Part shown: one piece after another, positions 8,178 through 16,381 of the stretch | Layout of the letters: the number at the start of each line of letters is the position of its first letter | Numbering within the stretch: the first letter of the stretch is position 1 | DNA from: Halorubrum laminariae | Lineage (GTDB): Archaea; Halobacteriota; Halobacteria; Halobacteriales; Haloferacaceae | Assembly: GCF_024494655.1 (NCBI RefSeq) | Contig: NZ_JANHDL010000001.1 | Location: 186,001 to 250,000, forward strand | Direction: 5' to 3' | DNA: 64,000 nt | Notes under the pieces: generated by a model | What the model was told of the DNA's origin: nothing | The model's input: the letters and a program-made list of their open reading frames with translations, nothing else | Database searches by the model: none | Program-made: the position numbers and the translations under genes

Positions 8178-8675
8178 ATGAACGAGATCCATCCCGATCA
8201 GCGCGTCGCAGTGCTCGCGGACTCACAGAACCTGTATCACTCCGCACAGAGCGTCTATTCCAGAAACATCGATTACTCTAGCCTCCTCGAAGAGGCCGTC
8301 TCCGGCCGGGCGCTCGTTCGCGCCATCGCGTACGTGATCCGCGCCGACTCGCCGGAAGAGGAGAGCTTCTTCGAGGCGCTGCGAGAGATCGGCTTCGAGA
8401 CGAAGATCAAGGACATCAAGACGTTCGCGGACGGGTCGAAGAAGGCCGACTGGGACCTCGGCATGAGCCTCGACGCCGTCTCGCTCGCGAGCCACGTCGA
8501 CACTGTCGTGTTATGCACCGGCGACGGTGACTTCGCGCGGCTCTGCACGCACCTCCGTCACGAGGGCGTCCGCGTCGAGGCCATGGGGTTCTCGAACTCG
8601 GCGGCCGACGAACTGATCGACGCCGCCGACGACTTCGTCGACCTCGCGGAGCGCGAGGAGACGTTCCTGTTGTAG
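8178..8675 (+). CDS. NYN-domain protein (LabA/DUF88 family), putative ribonuclease
   Basis: The 165-residue protein is a single NYN domain of the PIN-like nuclease superfamily. The family acidic residues are visible: Asp15 in A-D-S-Q-N-L, Asp91 and Asp93 in K-A-D-W-D-L-G-M, and Asp116/Asp118 in C-T-G-D-G-D-F. These are expected to bind Mg2+ for RNA cleavage. The C-terminal part (E-A-M-G-F-S-N-S-A-A-D-E-L-I-D-A-A-D) matches the LabA-like end. Length is normal for the family. The gene stands alone between a divergent lipoprotein gene and the convergent lysine operon. Its RNA target is unknown. Confidence 0.88.
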   Translation: MNEIHPDQRVAVLADSQNLYHSAQSVYSRNIDYSSLLEEAVSGRALVRAIAYVIRADSPEEESFFEALREIGFETKIKDIKTFADGSKKADWDLGMSLDAVSLASHVDTVVLCTGDGDFARLCTHLRHEGVRVEAMGFSNSAADELIDAADDFVDLAEREETFLL

Positions 8676-8686
8676 CCGCGCGGGTT

Positions 8687-9901
8687 CTACCGCGACCCGA
8701 GCAGCGCCGCGATCGACCGCTCGACCGCGTCGGCGGCCGCCTCCACCTCCCGCACGCGGACGTACTCGCGCTCGGCGTGCGCGACCGCGCCGGCGTCGTC
8801 CGCGAGGTCGCCGGGACCGAAGACGACGGTCGGCGCGGGCGCGAAGTACGACGCCTCCGTCGCCGCGCCGAACGACCGCACTGCGCCGCCGCGTTCTCCG
8901 AGTCCCGCGGCGTCGCCCGCCGCTCGCGCCGCGTCCGCGACCGATCCGACCAGTTCGTGGTCGGGGTCCGTCGAGAACGCCTCGAAAAAGGGCGACTCGC
9001 GGTCCGTCAGCGCCACGTTGACGCCGACCTCGTCGGGGACCGACCCGCGGACATCCACGGCGAGCGACGACCGAAACCCCTCGGCGGTCTCCGGCGGCAC
9101 GCTCCGACGGTCCACCGTGATCGAACAGTCGGCGGGGACCTGGTTCGTCGCGTCGCCGCCGGCGATCACCGTCGGCGTGAGCTTCGGCGCGCCGAGCTGC
9201 GGGTGATCGTCGCTGTCGTCGTCGAACGTCCGGATCGCCGCGAGCGCGCCCTCGGCGGCTGCGACAGCGTTCGCGCCGGCGAACTCCGCGGCGTGTGCGG
9301 CGACGCCCGACAGCTCGACGGTCCCCTGAAACCGTCCCTTGGCCGCCGTACAGGCGTCGAGACCGGTCGGCTCGCCGACGAGGTACAGGTCGGCGTCGAG
9401 CCGCGGATCGCTCTCCGAGATCTTCCCCGTCAGCGCCGCAGCCCCGAGCGAAAGGGCCTCCTCGTCGGGCGTGAGCGCGAGCGTGAGCCGCCCGCGAGTC
9501 GGCTCAGTTGCGAGGAATCCGGACAACAGCGCCGCGAGCGGTCCCTTCGCGTCGCACGATCCCCGGCCGCGGATCACGTCGTCTGGGTTCCCCGCCGCGT
9601 GTCCCCGCTCTCCGTCCGCCGCCGGGCCGCGTTCGAATGGGACGTGCGGCGTCACCGTGTCGAGGTGGGTGTTCACCGCGAGGTGCGGTCCGTCGGCGGG
9701 CGCGGGCGACGATTTCTCGGCGACGATGCAGCCGTCCGCGACGACCGAGGCGTCGACGCCGTACGATTCGAGCGTCTCGACGACGAACGACCGCATCGAC
9801 TCGACTGACTCGTGTGAGGGGATCTGCACCGCCGCTTCGAGGAACGCGACGGGATCGAACTCGGTCGGGTCGTCGGCTCTGGGTGCGGCGTCGCCGCTCA
9901 T
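8687..9901 (-). CDS. dapE: succinyl-diaminopimelate desuccinylase (M20 family)
   Basis: The last gene of the lysine operon. It removes succinate from N-succinyl-LL-2,6-diaminopimelate to give LL-diaminopimelate. The 404-residue M20 metallopeptidase-type enzyme has the expected zinc ligands and catalytic residues: His79 and Asp81 in N-T-H-L-D-T-V, Asp117 in G-S-C-D-A-K-G, and Glu146/Glu147 in T-P-D-E-E-A. ATG at 9901 overlaps the stop of dapF as ATGA; a longer frame would translate arginine-rich sequence within dapF. The M20 family also includes acetyl-ornithine/lysine deacetylases, so the assignment rests on the operon context. Confidence 0.88.
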   Translation of the reverse strand: MSGDAAPRADDPTEFDPVAFLEAAVQIPSHESVESMRSFVVETLESYGVDASVVADGCIVAEKSSPAPADGPHLAVNTHLDTVTPHVPFERGPAADGERGHAAGNPDDVIRGRGSCDAKGPLAALLSGFLATEPTRGRLTLALTPDEEALSLGAAALTGKISESDPRLDADLYLVGEPTGLDACTAAKGRFQGTVELSGVAAHAAEFAGANAVAAAEGALAAIRTFDDDSDDHPQLGAPKLTPTVIAGGDATNQVPADCSITVDRRSVPPETAEGFRSSLAVDVRGSVPDEVGVNVALTDRESPFFEAFSTDPDHELVGSVADAARAAGDAAGLGERGGAVRSFGAATEASYFAPAPTVVFGPGDLADDAGAVAHAEREYVRVREVEAAADAVERSIAALLGSR

Positions 9902-10875
9902 CTGGGATCCACCGGGAGCGTCCCGCTGAACTCGTGGGCGACGGGGCCGGTGAGCGTCGCGTGACCGGCGTCCGGCACGGTGATCGAGAGGTCGCCCCCC
10001 GGCGGTCGGGTCACGGCGGACTCGCCCGCGATCAGTCCGAGCCGGCGCGCCGCGGCCACGACGGCGACCGCGCCGGTGCCGCACGACTGCGTCTCGCCCT
10101 CGACGCCGCGCTCGAAGGTCCGCTGGTCGATGACCGCCGTCCCCTCGTCGCTCACGTCGCCGCTCCCGTCACCGCCGGTGCCGTCATCGACGACGGCAGC
10201 GAGGTTCACGTTCGCTCCCTCGGGAAACACGTCGGCGTGGCGCACCGGGGGCGCGACTGCGTCGAGATCATACGTGTCGATCCCCTCCGGATCGTCGCGG
10301 CCGCCGTCGACGAGCGCGACCGCGTGGGGGACCCCAGTGTTGACGGCGGTGACAGACAGCCCGGCGACGGGCTCGTCGATCAGGGGCTCGCCGGCTCGGT
10401 CGTCGCCGCGAGCGACGGGAACGCGCGCGGGGTCGAACGTCGGGACGCCCATCTCGATGGTGGCCGCGCTCGCGTCGTCGGTCACGGAGGCGCGGCGCGT
10501 CCCAGCCTGCGTGTCGATCATGAACTCGCGGTCGCCGGTCCGGTCGTGCGCCCAGCGCGCGACGACCCGCGCGCCGTTGCCACACATCGACGCGGTTGAG
10601 CCGTCCGGCTGGACGAGCGTCATCACGACGCGAGTCGGGTCGAACCGCTCCGCGATGCTCAAGAAGAGCACGCCGTCGGCACCCCGCCGACCGGTCGCGC
10701 TCGCCGGGACCACGTCGTCGCCGACGGCGGCGTCGGCGGTCACGCCCGTCTCGCGGTCGCAGTGCGCGCGGGCGAACGCGGCGCGGTCGCCGACTGTGTG
10801 GGCGTCCGCGTCGACGACGAGGAAGTCGTTGCCCGTGCCGTGGTACTTCTCCACGGGAACGGCGTGCGCGCTCAT
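9898..10875 (-). CDS. dapF: diaminopimelate epimerase
   Basis: This enzyme interconverts LL- and meso-diaminopimelate using two active-site cysteines without a cofactor. Both are present: Cys98 in S-M-C-G-N-G-A and Cys265 in Q-S-C-G-T-G-A. The N-terminal motif Y-H-G-T-G-N-D-F is typical. At 325 residues it is somewhat longer than bacterial DapF (about 275), with Asp/Gly-rich insertions near residues 50-66 and 231-245. It overlaps lysA upstream and dapE downstream by four bases each (ATGA). Confidence 0.95.
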   Translation of the reverse strand: MSAHAVPVEKYHGTGNDFLVVDADAHTVGDRAAFARAHCDRETGVTADAAVGDDVVPASATGRRGADGVLFLSIAERFDPTRVVMTLVQPDGSTASMCGNGARVVARWAHDRTGDREFMIDTQAGTRRASVTDDASAATIEMGVPTFDPARVPVARGDDRAGEPLIDEPVAGLSVTAVNTGVPHAVALVDGGRDDPEGIDTYDLDAVAPPVRHADVFPEGANVNLAAVVDDGTGGDGSGDVSDEGTAVIDQRTFERGVEGETQSCGTGAVAVVAAARRLGLIAGESAVTRPPGGDLSITVPDAGHATLTGPVAHEFSGTLPVDPR

Positions 10876-12260
10876 CGGTCCGCCTCCGAGGCGTCGCGGT
10901 CGGTCGCTCGGGGCTGCTCCCGCTCGACGGCCGTAAGGTCCACGAGCGTCTCGCGGCGGCGGACGAGCCGAGCCGTCCCGCCGACGAGCGCGACCTCGGC
11001 GGGCCGCGGCCGGGAGTTGTACTGGTTCGCCATCTCGTACCCGTACGCGCCGGCGATCCCGACAGCGAGAACGTCGCCGCGCGCGGGGTCTGCAAGCGGT
11101 CGGTCCGTGGCGAATGCGTCGCCCGTCTCACAGATAGGGCCGGCGACGGTGACGGGCGTCGTCGGCCGTTCGTCAGGGGCCGGCTCGCCGTCGGCTCCGC
11201 CGAGGTTGCAGATCGGGTGGTACGCGTCGTACATCGCCGGGCGCAGGAGGTCCGTCATTCCGGCGTCGACGCCGACGACGCGTTCGTCGGGGGTCGGCTT
11301 CACCGTGTTCACCCGCGTCAGGAGGACGCCGGCGTCGGCGACGACGTACCGCCCGGGCTCGATCGCGAGGTCAACGCCCTCGGGGAGCGGCGCGACCGCC
11401 TCGCGGGTCGCATCGGCGACCGCGGGGAGGTCGAGCGGGGCCGCGTCCTCCTCGTAGGGCACGCCGAACCCGCCGCCGATGTCGACGTACTCGATGTCGA
11501 TCGGATCCGCTTCTGCGGCCGGCTCCGCCAGCGTTCGGGCCAACTCGCCCATCCGAGCGACCAGCTCCCGGTGGCTGTCGAGCTGGTCCGAGTCGATTCC
11601 GGAGCCCGCGTGCGCGTGGATTCCGACCACGTCGAAGCGGGCCGCCGCCTCCCGGGCCGCGGTCGCGGCGCGGTCATACGGAATTCCGAACTTCGCCGCG
11701 CCGCCGGTCGTCACCTTCTCGTGATGGCCGGCTCCGACGCCGGGGTTCACGCGGAGACAGATCCGCCCGTCGTAGCCGCGCTCGGCCAGCCGGTCGAGGG
11801 TATCGAGCGCCCCGACGGTAACCGTCAGGTCGGGCTCCGCCTCGGCGACGCCGGTGACGTAGTCGAGGTCGCGCGCCGGCGGGTTGACCGCAGTGTAGTG
11901 GAGTCGGTCGCCGCCGAAGCCGGCTGCGAGCGCCCGGTCGAGTTCGCCGGCCGAGGCGCACTCGGCGGCGAGTCCGGCATCGCGGACCGTCTCCAGCACG
12001 GCGCGGCCGGTGTGAGCCTTGACCGCGTAGCGCACGTCTGCGTCCGGGAAGGCGTCTCGGAGGCGAGCGCAGTTCTCGCGGACGCGGTCGAGGTCCTGGA
12101 CGTACAGCGGGGTGTCGTGGACGGCCGCGATCGATCGGAGCCCCTCGCCGTCCCAGTCGCACACGCGACGAACCGCGGGACCGCCGTCGCCGGCGGTGTC
12201 GGCCGGCGAGTCAGCGAGATCGGCTCCCGAGTCAGCGGAGTCGGAACCGGGGTCGCTCAT
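10872..12260 (-). CDS. lysA: diaminopimelate decarboxylase
   Basis: This PLP enzyme catalyses the final step, meso-diaminopimelate to L-lysine plus CO2. In the 462-residue protein the PLP lysine is Lys81 (Y-A-V-K-A-H), the phosphate-binding glycine region is G-G-G-F-G-V-P-Y, and the active-site G-P-I-C-E-T-G-D lies near the C-terminus, as in fold-type III decarboxylases. The first 30 residues are an acidic extension absent from bacterial LysA. The start is ATG at 12260, overlapping the dapD stop as ATGA. An upstream open frame reaching 13067 runs inside dapD and is an artefact. Confidence 0.95.
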   Translation of the reverse strand: MSDPGSDSADSGADLADSPADTAGDGGPAVRRVCDWDGEGLRSIAAVHDTPLYVQDLDRVRENCARLRDAFPDADVRYAVKAHTGRAVLETVRDAGLAAECASAGELDRALAAGFGGDRLHYTAVNPPARDLDYVTGVAEAEPDLTVTVGALDTLDRLAERGYDGRICLRVNPGVGAGHHEKVTTGGAAKFGIPYDRAATAAREAAARFDVVGIHAHAGSGIDSDQLDSHRELVARMGELARTLAEPAAEADPIDIEYVDIGGGFGVPYEEDAAPLDLPAVADATREAVAPLPEGVDLAIEPGRYVVADAGVLLTRVNTVKPTPDERVVGVDAGMTDLLRPAMYDAYHPICNLGGADGEPAPDERPTTPVTVAGPICETGDAFATDRPLADPARGDVLAVGIAGAYGYEMANQYNSRPRPAEVALVGGTARLVRRRETLVDLTAVEREQPRATDRDASEADR

Positions 12261-13096
12261 TCTCGAAGCGCGTCCTCGCGCCGTGTCGCTTCGAGTGTCT
12301 CTTCTTCGACGTGCGTCGCGACGACCGCTGGCTTGTACGCGCCGCCCTCGAAGAGGTCGTGGTCGCCGACGCTCGACTCTACCATCCGCGTGAACGCCCG
12401 GCGCTCGGCCGGGAGGTGTCCGTACAGAACCTCCTCGTCGACGAGGTCGTACACCGGGATCCGCGGGGTCAACAGGGTGTTCTCGCCAACTATGGAGTTC
12501 TCGCCGACGCGGAACCCGCTCGTGACTCGACAGCCCGCGCCGAGCGAGACGCCGTCTTCGATCACGACGGGCGCGTCCTCGACGGGTTCGAGGACGCCGC
12601 CGATCAGGGTGTTCGCGCCGAGCTTCACGTTCGCGCCGAGTTGCGCGCAGGAGCCGACCGTGTCGCAGGAGTCGACGAGGGTGCCGTCGCCGACGTACGC
12701 GCCCACGTTGACGAACGAGGGGCTCATCATGATGCAGTCGCTGCCGAGGTACGCGCCCCGGCGGATCGCGGTCCCGTCGGGCGTGTTTCGCGTGCCGCGG
12801 TCGCCGAGGTCCGCGGTGTCGCGAAGCGGGAGCACGTCGTGATAGCGGACATCGCCGTACTCGCGGGGTTCGGTCGCCCGCAGCCCGAAGTTGAGCAGGA
12901 TGCCGCGCTTGACCCACTCGTTCGCCTCCCACGAGGTCACGTCGTCGCCGGTCTTCTCCGCGGCGCGCACCTCGCTGGCCTCCAGCGCCGCGAGGAAGGC
13001 GTCGAGGGTGTCGGCGTCGTCCGCCGTCGCGTCGGCGGCGGTCAGCCCGTCCTGATAGCGGTCCCACAGATCGGATACGTCGGATTCGAGCGTCAT
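12257..13096 (-). CDS. dapD: 2,3,4,5-tetrahydropyridine-2,6-dicarboxylate N-succinyltransferase
   Basis: This enzyme succinylates tetrahydrodipicolinate with succinyl-CoA, committing the pathway to the succinylase branch. The 279-residue protein has a helical N-terminal domain and a central left-handed beta-helix made of hexapeptide repeats, recognisable as I-R-R-G-A-Y-L-G, F-V-N-V-G-A-Y-V-G, A-Q-L-G-A-N-V-K-L-G-A and V-S-L-G-A-G-C-R-V. S-P-S-F-V-N-V-G is typical of DapD. The ATG at 13096 begins M-T-L-E-S-D-V-S-D; an upstream extension to 13210 would cross the dapB-dapD gap. Presence of dapD rather than an acetyl- or LL-aminotransferase route defines the pathway. Confidence 0.93.
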   Translation of the reverse strand: MTLESDVSDLWDRYQDGLTAADATADDADTLDAFLAALEASEVRAAEKTGDDVTSWEANEWVKRGILLNFGLRATEPREYGDVRYHDVLPLRDTADLGDRGTRNTPDGTAIRRGAYLGSDCIMMSPSFVNVGAYVGDGTLVDSCDTVGSCAQLGANVKLGANTLIGGVLEPVEDAPVVIEDGVSLGAGCRVTSGFRVGENSIVGENTLLTPRIPVYDLVDEEVLYGHLPAERRAFTRMVESSVGDHDLFEGGAYKPAVVATHVEEETLEATRREDALRE

Positions 13097-13181
13097 TGGG
13101 TGGTACGTGGGCGACCGGTCGTATTTACCCGTCGGTGTGCAGTCGACGGACACTGCGGACATCGGGACTGTGACGAGACCG

Positions 13182-14018
13182 TCACGCGTCGCCTCCCGTA
13201 TCGGGTGCATCGCCGCCCGCGTCCAGCACGTCGCCGAAGTCGTACCACCCCGGGTCGCGGCCGGCGATCCAGACGGCAGCGTCGAGCGCGCCCTCGGCGA
13301 ACACGCCGCGGTCTCCGGCGCGGTGCGTGAGTTCGATCGACTCGCGGTTGCCGGCGAACAGCACCTCGTGTTCGCCCGTCACGTCGCCCGCGCGTCGAGC
13401 GTGGACGCCGATCTCGCCAGACTCGCGGGGCGCGTCGCCCTCGCGGCCGTACACGCGCTTGTCGAGGTCGTCGCGAACGTCCTCGACGTCGCCGAGGATC
13501 GACTTCGCGGTGCCCGAGGGCGCGTCGCGCTTGCCGTTGTGGTGGGTCTCCGTCAGTTCCACGTCGTAGCCGGGGAGCGCGGCGGCCGCCTCGCGGACCG
13601 CCCGGCGGAGCGCGGCGACGCCGCGCGCGAAGTTCGACGCCTTGAGCACCGGGACCGCGTCGCTCGCGGCGTGCAGGCTGTCGATCTGGCCGCCCGCGAA
13701 TCCGGTCGTCCCGGTGATCATCGGGACGCCGGCGTCAGCGCAGGCCTCGGCGTACGAAACGGCCGAGGCGGGCCCGGTGAAGTCGACGAGGGCATCGGGA
13801 GCGCCGTCCGGCGCGTCGCCCGCGAGCAGCTCGGGGAAGTCGTCCGCGTCGCGAACCTCGACGCCCGCGACGGGATCTATCGGCGAGCGGTTCACCGCGA
13901 CTGCGACGGCGACATCGTCACGGTCGCGAGCAGCCTCGATCACCTCTCGTCCCATCCGACCGCCAGCGCCGGTGACGGCGACGCGGAGCGGCTCGGCGGA
14001 CGCGCCGGTTCCGCTCAT
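13182..14018 (-). CDS. dapB: 4-hydroxy-tetrahydrodipicolinate reductase
   Basis: This NAD(P)H-dependent enzyme reduces the DapA product to tetrahydrodipicolinate. The 278-residue protein has the N-terminal nucleotide-binding loop V-T-G-A-G-G-R-M-G-R and the substrate-binding signature E-T-H-H-N-G-K-R-D-A-P-S-G-T-A with catalytic His and Lys. F-T-G-P and G-T-T-G-F are further DapB markers. The start overlaps the end of dapA by four bases. A gap of 85 bases separates it from dapD, the only sizeable gap in the operon, so an internal promoter is possible there. Confidence 0.96.
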   Translation of the reverse strand: MSGTGASAEPLRVAVTGAGGRMGREVIEAARDRDDVAVAVAVNRSPIDPVAGVEVRDADDFPELLAGDAPDGAPDALVDFTGPASAVSYAEACADAGVPMITGTTGFAGGQIDSLHAASDAVPVLKASNFARGVAALRRAVREAAAALPGYDVELTETHHNGKRDAPSGTAKSILGDVEDVRDDLDKRVYGREGDAPRESGEIGVHARRAGDVTGEHEVLFAGNRESIELTHRAGDRGVFAEGALDAAVWIAGRDPGWYDFGDVLDAGGDAPDTGGDA

Positions 14019-14998
14019 TCGGACTCACCCGGCGATAGCTCGACGGTCGTCGGCTCGCTCGCCTCGTACTCGGCGAGCAAGTCGCGGAGCCGGCCGCGGC
14101 GCTCCTCGGAGAGCCGCGAGAGTGGCGAGCGGACCCGCGGCCCGCCCCGCCCGCGGATGTGCATCGCCTCCTTGATCGGGATCGGGTTCGTCTCGGCGAA
14201 CAGCTCGCGCACGAGCGGCGACAGCTCGTGGTGGAGCGATCGCGCTCGGCCGTAATCGCCGGAGAGCGCGGCTCCGACCATCGCACAGGAGCGCGCCGGC
14301 TCGACGTTGGCGACCACGCTGATCGTGCCCGTGCCGCCGATCGAGATCACGGGAAGTGTGAGCCCGTCGTCGCCGGAGAGCACCGAGAACTCCTCGTCGC
14401 GGGTGCGCTCTATCACCTCGCTGATGAGGTTCAGGTCGCCGGAAGCGGCCTTGTACCCCTGAATGTTCGGATGTTGAGCGAGTTCGACGGAGACATCGAC
14501 GGGGATCGACTGGCCGGTCCGGCTCGGCACGTTGTAGACGATCTGTGGGAGGTCGACCGCGTCGGCGATCGTCCGGTAATGTTCGAGGAAGCCGGCGGCC
14601 TCGGGCTTGTTGTAGTACGGGGAGATGAGGAGCAGACCGTCCGCGCCGGCGTCCGCGGCGCGCTCGGACAGCGAGAGCGCCTCGGCGGTGTTGTTCGATC
14701 CGGTGCCGGCTATCACGGGCACCTCGTCGACGGCGTCGCGGACGGTCTCGATGACCGCGACGTGCTCGTCGTGGCTCATCGTCGCCGACTCGCCGGTGGA
14801 GCCGACCGGGACCACGCCGTCGACGCCCGCCCGCTCCATGTATCGAGCATTGTCGGCGAGCTGGTCGTGGTCGATCTCGTCGTTGTCGGTGAACGGCGTC
14901 GTCATCGCGGGGTAGACTCCCGCGAACGGTTCGTCTGTCGCGTCTCGGTCGGTCTCGTCTGCTGTCGCGTACGGCGTCGTGGTTGTTGTGTTCGTCAT
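14015..14998 (-). CDS. dapA: 4-hydroxy-tetrahydrodipicolinate synthase
   Basis: The first gene of the lysine operon. It condenses pyruvate with aspartate semialdehyde. The 327-residue TIM-barrel enzyme has the Schiff-base Lys183 (G-Y-K-A-A-S-G-D), Tyr155 in I-V-Y-N-V-P-S-R-T-G, and the G-S-T-G-E-S pyruvate-binding loop near residue 67. An acidic, Thr-rich tail of about 27 residues precedes the conserved F-A-G-V-Y-P-A-M-T-T-P-F, so the true start could be a little downstream, but ATG at 14998 follows the leader directly. The upstream region has a TATA-like box near 15250 and a repeat-rich leader of about 230 bases. Confidence 0.95.
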   Translation of the reverse strand: MTNTTTTTPYATADETDRDATDEPFAGVYPAMTTPFTDNDEIDHDQLADNARYMERAGVDGVVPVGSTGESATMSHDEHVAVIETVRDAVDEVPVIAGTGSNNTAEALSLSERAADAGADGLLLISPYYNKPEAAGFLEHYRTIADAVDLPQIVYNVPSRTGQSIPVDVSVELAQHPNIQGYKAASGDLNLISEVIERTRDEEFSVLSGDDGLTLPVISIGGTGTISVVANVEPARSCAMVGAALSGDYGRARSLHHELSPLVRELFAETNPIPIKEAMHIRGRGGPRVRSPLSRLSEERRGRLRDLLAEYEASEPTTVELSPGESE

Positions 14999-15065
14999 GG
15001 TGGGTTCGCGTGTTGGTGGGTTCGGGTGTGGATCGTGCGTTCGCGTGTCGGTGGATTCGCGTGTG
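14999..15065. repeat. imperfect 16-bp tandem repeats in the dapA leader
   Basis: GGTGGGTTCGCGTGTT (14999-15014), GGTGGGTTCGGGTGTG (15015-15030), a degenerate 19-base copy (15031-15049) and GGTGGATTCGCGTGTG (15050-15065) are arranged head to tail immediately upstream of the dapA start codon on the minus strand. They lie inside the presumed untranslated leader of the lysine operon. The remaining part of the 408-base gap (15066-15406) holds a TATA-like box near 15250 and no gene. Confidence 0.6.
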
Positions 15066-15247
15066 ATATCGCGTGTCAGTCGTCGAACGGAGCGTTCGCG
15101 CGGTCAGGGATCGTCCGGGACGGGGTCGCCACTCCCGCCGGTGGACGTCTCACGCGCGTTTTTTCGAGAAGAGCCGCGTCGCTGACGAAGTCGGCGAGCC
15201 GCGGGCGGACGCGGGTCGAGTCACACCCTACGGTAGGCGCGTGGCTC

Positions 15248-15256
15248 GCTTATAGA
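15248..15256 (-). promoter_or_regulatory. probable promoter of the lysine operon
   Basis: On the minus strand the sequence reads CTATAAGCG, a TATA-like box in an otherwise GC-rich stretch. It would start transcription near 15225, leaving a leader of roughly 230 bases before dapA. That is long for a haloarchaeon, where most mRNAs are leaderless. No other convincing box lies closer to dapA. Confidence 0.45.
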
Positions 15257-15406
15257 TTGTGTCTCGAATCGAAACCGTCACCAAGGCGCGCAGTCACCCG
15301 CCGGTTCCCCGGACCCGTCTCGGACGGCCGCGAGTGTCCGCGAGGCGAAAGACCCCGCGAGTGTCCGCGGGGCGGGGTCGTTCGATCGGCCGCCTGCGAT
15401 CGGCTC

Positions 15407-16090
15407 TCAGACGCCGAGTTCGTCGGCCACGTCGTGGATCGTCTCGACGGTCGCGTCGGGGTCGCCACCGAACGGCTCCCACGGCGTTCCCTTCCGGTCG
15501 ACCCACGCGGCCTGCATTCCGGCGTGTCGAGCGCCGAGCACGTCGAACCAGCCCGCGGTGACGTGGACGACCTCGTCGATCGGCGTTCCCGTCCGGGCGG
15601 CACCGTGGCGGTACACCTCCGCGGCCGGCTTGAACGTCCGTACCTCGTCGGCGCTTATCGTGTCCTCGATCAGGTCCGCGATGTCGGCGTGATCGACGAG
15701 CGAGGCGAGCATCTCTGGGTTCCCGTTCGAGAGCACGTAGGGGTCGTAGCCGCCGTCGCGCAGTCGCCGGATCCCGTCGCGAACATCGTCGAAGACATCG
15801 AGCTCGTGGTAGACGGCGAGAATCTCGTCGCGCTCGGCGATCGACAGGTCGACGCCGTGCGCGTCGAGCGCGTACTGGAGCGCGTCTCGGTTCATCTCGT
15901 AGAAGGGCTGGTACGCGTCGACCTGATTCGCGACAAACGTGTACTCCAGCGACCGCGCCCGCCAGAGCCGCGACACGGGCCGGGGGTCGTCGATGCGAGC
16001 GGCGAGCGCCTGCTCTGCGGCGTCCACGTCTACCAGCGTGCTGTACGAGTCGAACGTCACAGAGGACACGCGCTCGGCATCAAGTCCCAT
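15407..16090 (-). CDS. haloacid dehalogenase type II (HAD superfamily hydrolase)
   Basis: The 227-residue protein matches L-2-haloacid dehalogenase-like HAD enzymes. The nucleophile is Asp14 in T-F-D-S-Y-S-T-L-V-D, where these enzymes carry F-D-x-Y-G-T-L rather than the phosphatase D-x-D. Motif II is V-L-S-N-G-N-P, and the conserved Lys is in R-T-F-K-P-A-A-E-V-Y-R. The cap domain follows motif I. Absence of the second Asp argues for a dehalogenase-like mechanism, not phosphatase; the natural substrate is unknown. The gene is single and lies upstream of the lysine operon on the same strand, 151 bases from its promoter. Confidence 0.88.
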   Translation of the reverse strand: MGLDAERVSSVTFDSYSTLVDVDAAEQALAARIDDPRPVSRLWRARSLEYTFVANQVDAYQPFYEMNRDALQYALDAHGVDLSIAERDEILAVYHELDVFDDVRDGIRRLRDGGYDPYVLSNGNPEMLASLVDHADIADLIEDTISADEVRTFKPAAEVYRHGAARTGTPIDEVVHVTAGWFDVLGARHAGMQAAWVDRKGTPWEPFGGDPDATVETIHDVADELGV

Positions 16091-16149
16091 GTCACGACGG
16101 ATCGACGGGGTCCGATATAAGCTCCCGGACCGCGGCGATTCGTCGCGGC

Positions 16150-16316
16150 GGTGGCGGCCTCACGGCCTCGTGTCGGTAGCGGTCTCACGGCCTCGTGTCG
16201 GTAGCGGTCTCACGGCCTCGTGTCGGTAGCGGTCTCACGGCCTCGTGTCGGTAGCGGTCTCACGGCCTCGTGTCGGCAGCGGTCTCACGGCCTCGTGTCG
16301 GTAGCGGCCTCACGGA
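16150..16316. repeat. 25-bp tandem repeat, about 6.6 copies
   Basis: Units start at 16150, 16175, 16200, 16225, 16250, 16275 and 16300. The unit begins GGTAGCGGTCTCACGGCCTC and ends GTGTC. Copies two to five are identical; the first, sixth and the partial seventh differ by one or a few bases. The array fills most of the 291-base gap between the divergent HAD and HD genes and stops about 35 bases before the TATA-like box of the HD gene. Lack of spacers rules out CRISPR. It could be a slippage product or a binding-site array. Confidence 0.9.
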
Positions 16317-16381
16317 TCGCCGGGGGTCGGCGGACGCGCCCGCCCGAGGCTGTTTTAAGCCGACGGCGTCTCCCTCGTTGC

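Noticed and set aside
10596..12842. Very long + strand frame opposite dapF, lysA and dapD
   Set aside because: It is antisense to three clear enzyme genes, is rich in Arg and Ser, and has no domain.
14999..15256. Lysine riboswitch in the dapA leader
   Set aside because: No conserved lysine-riboswitch core is visible, and this class is not expected in haloarchaea. The leader is kept only as an unexplained region.
16150..16316. Possible CRISPR array
   Set aside because: The 25-bp units are directly adjacent with no spacers and no cas genes are nearby.
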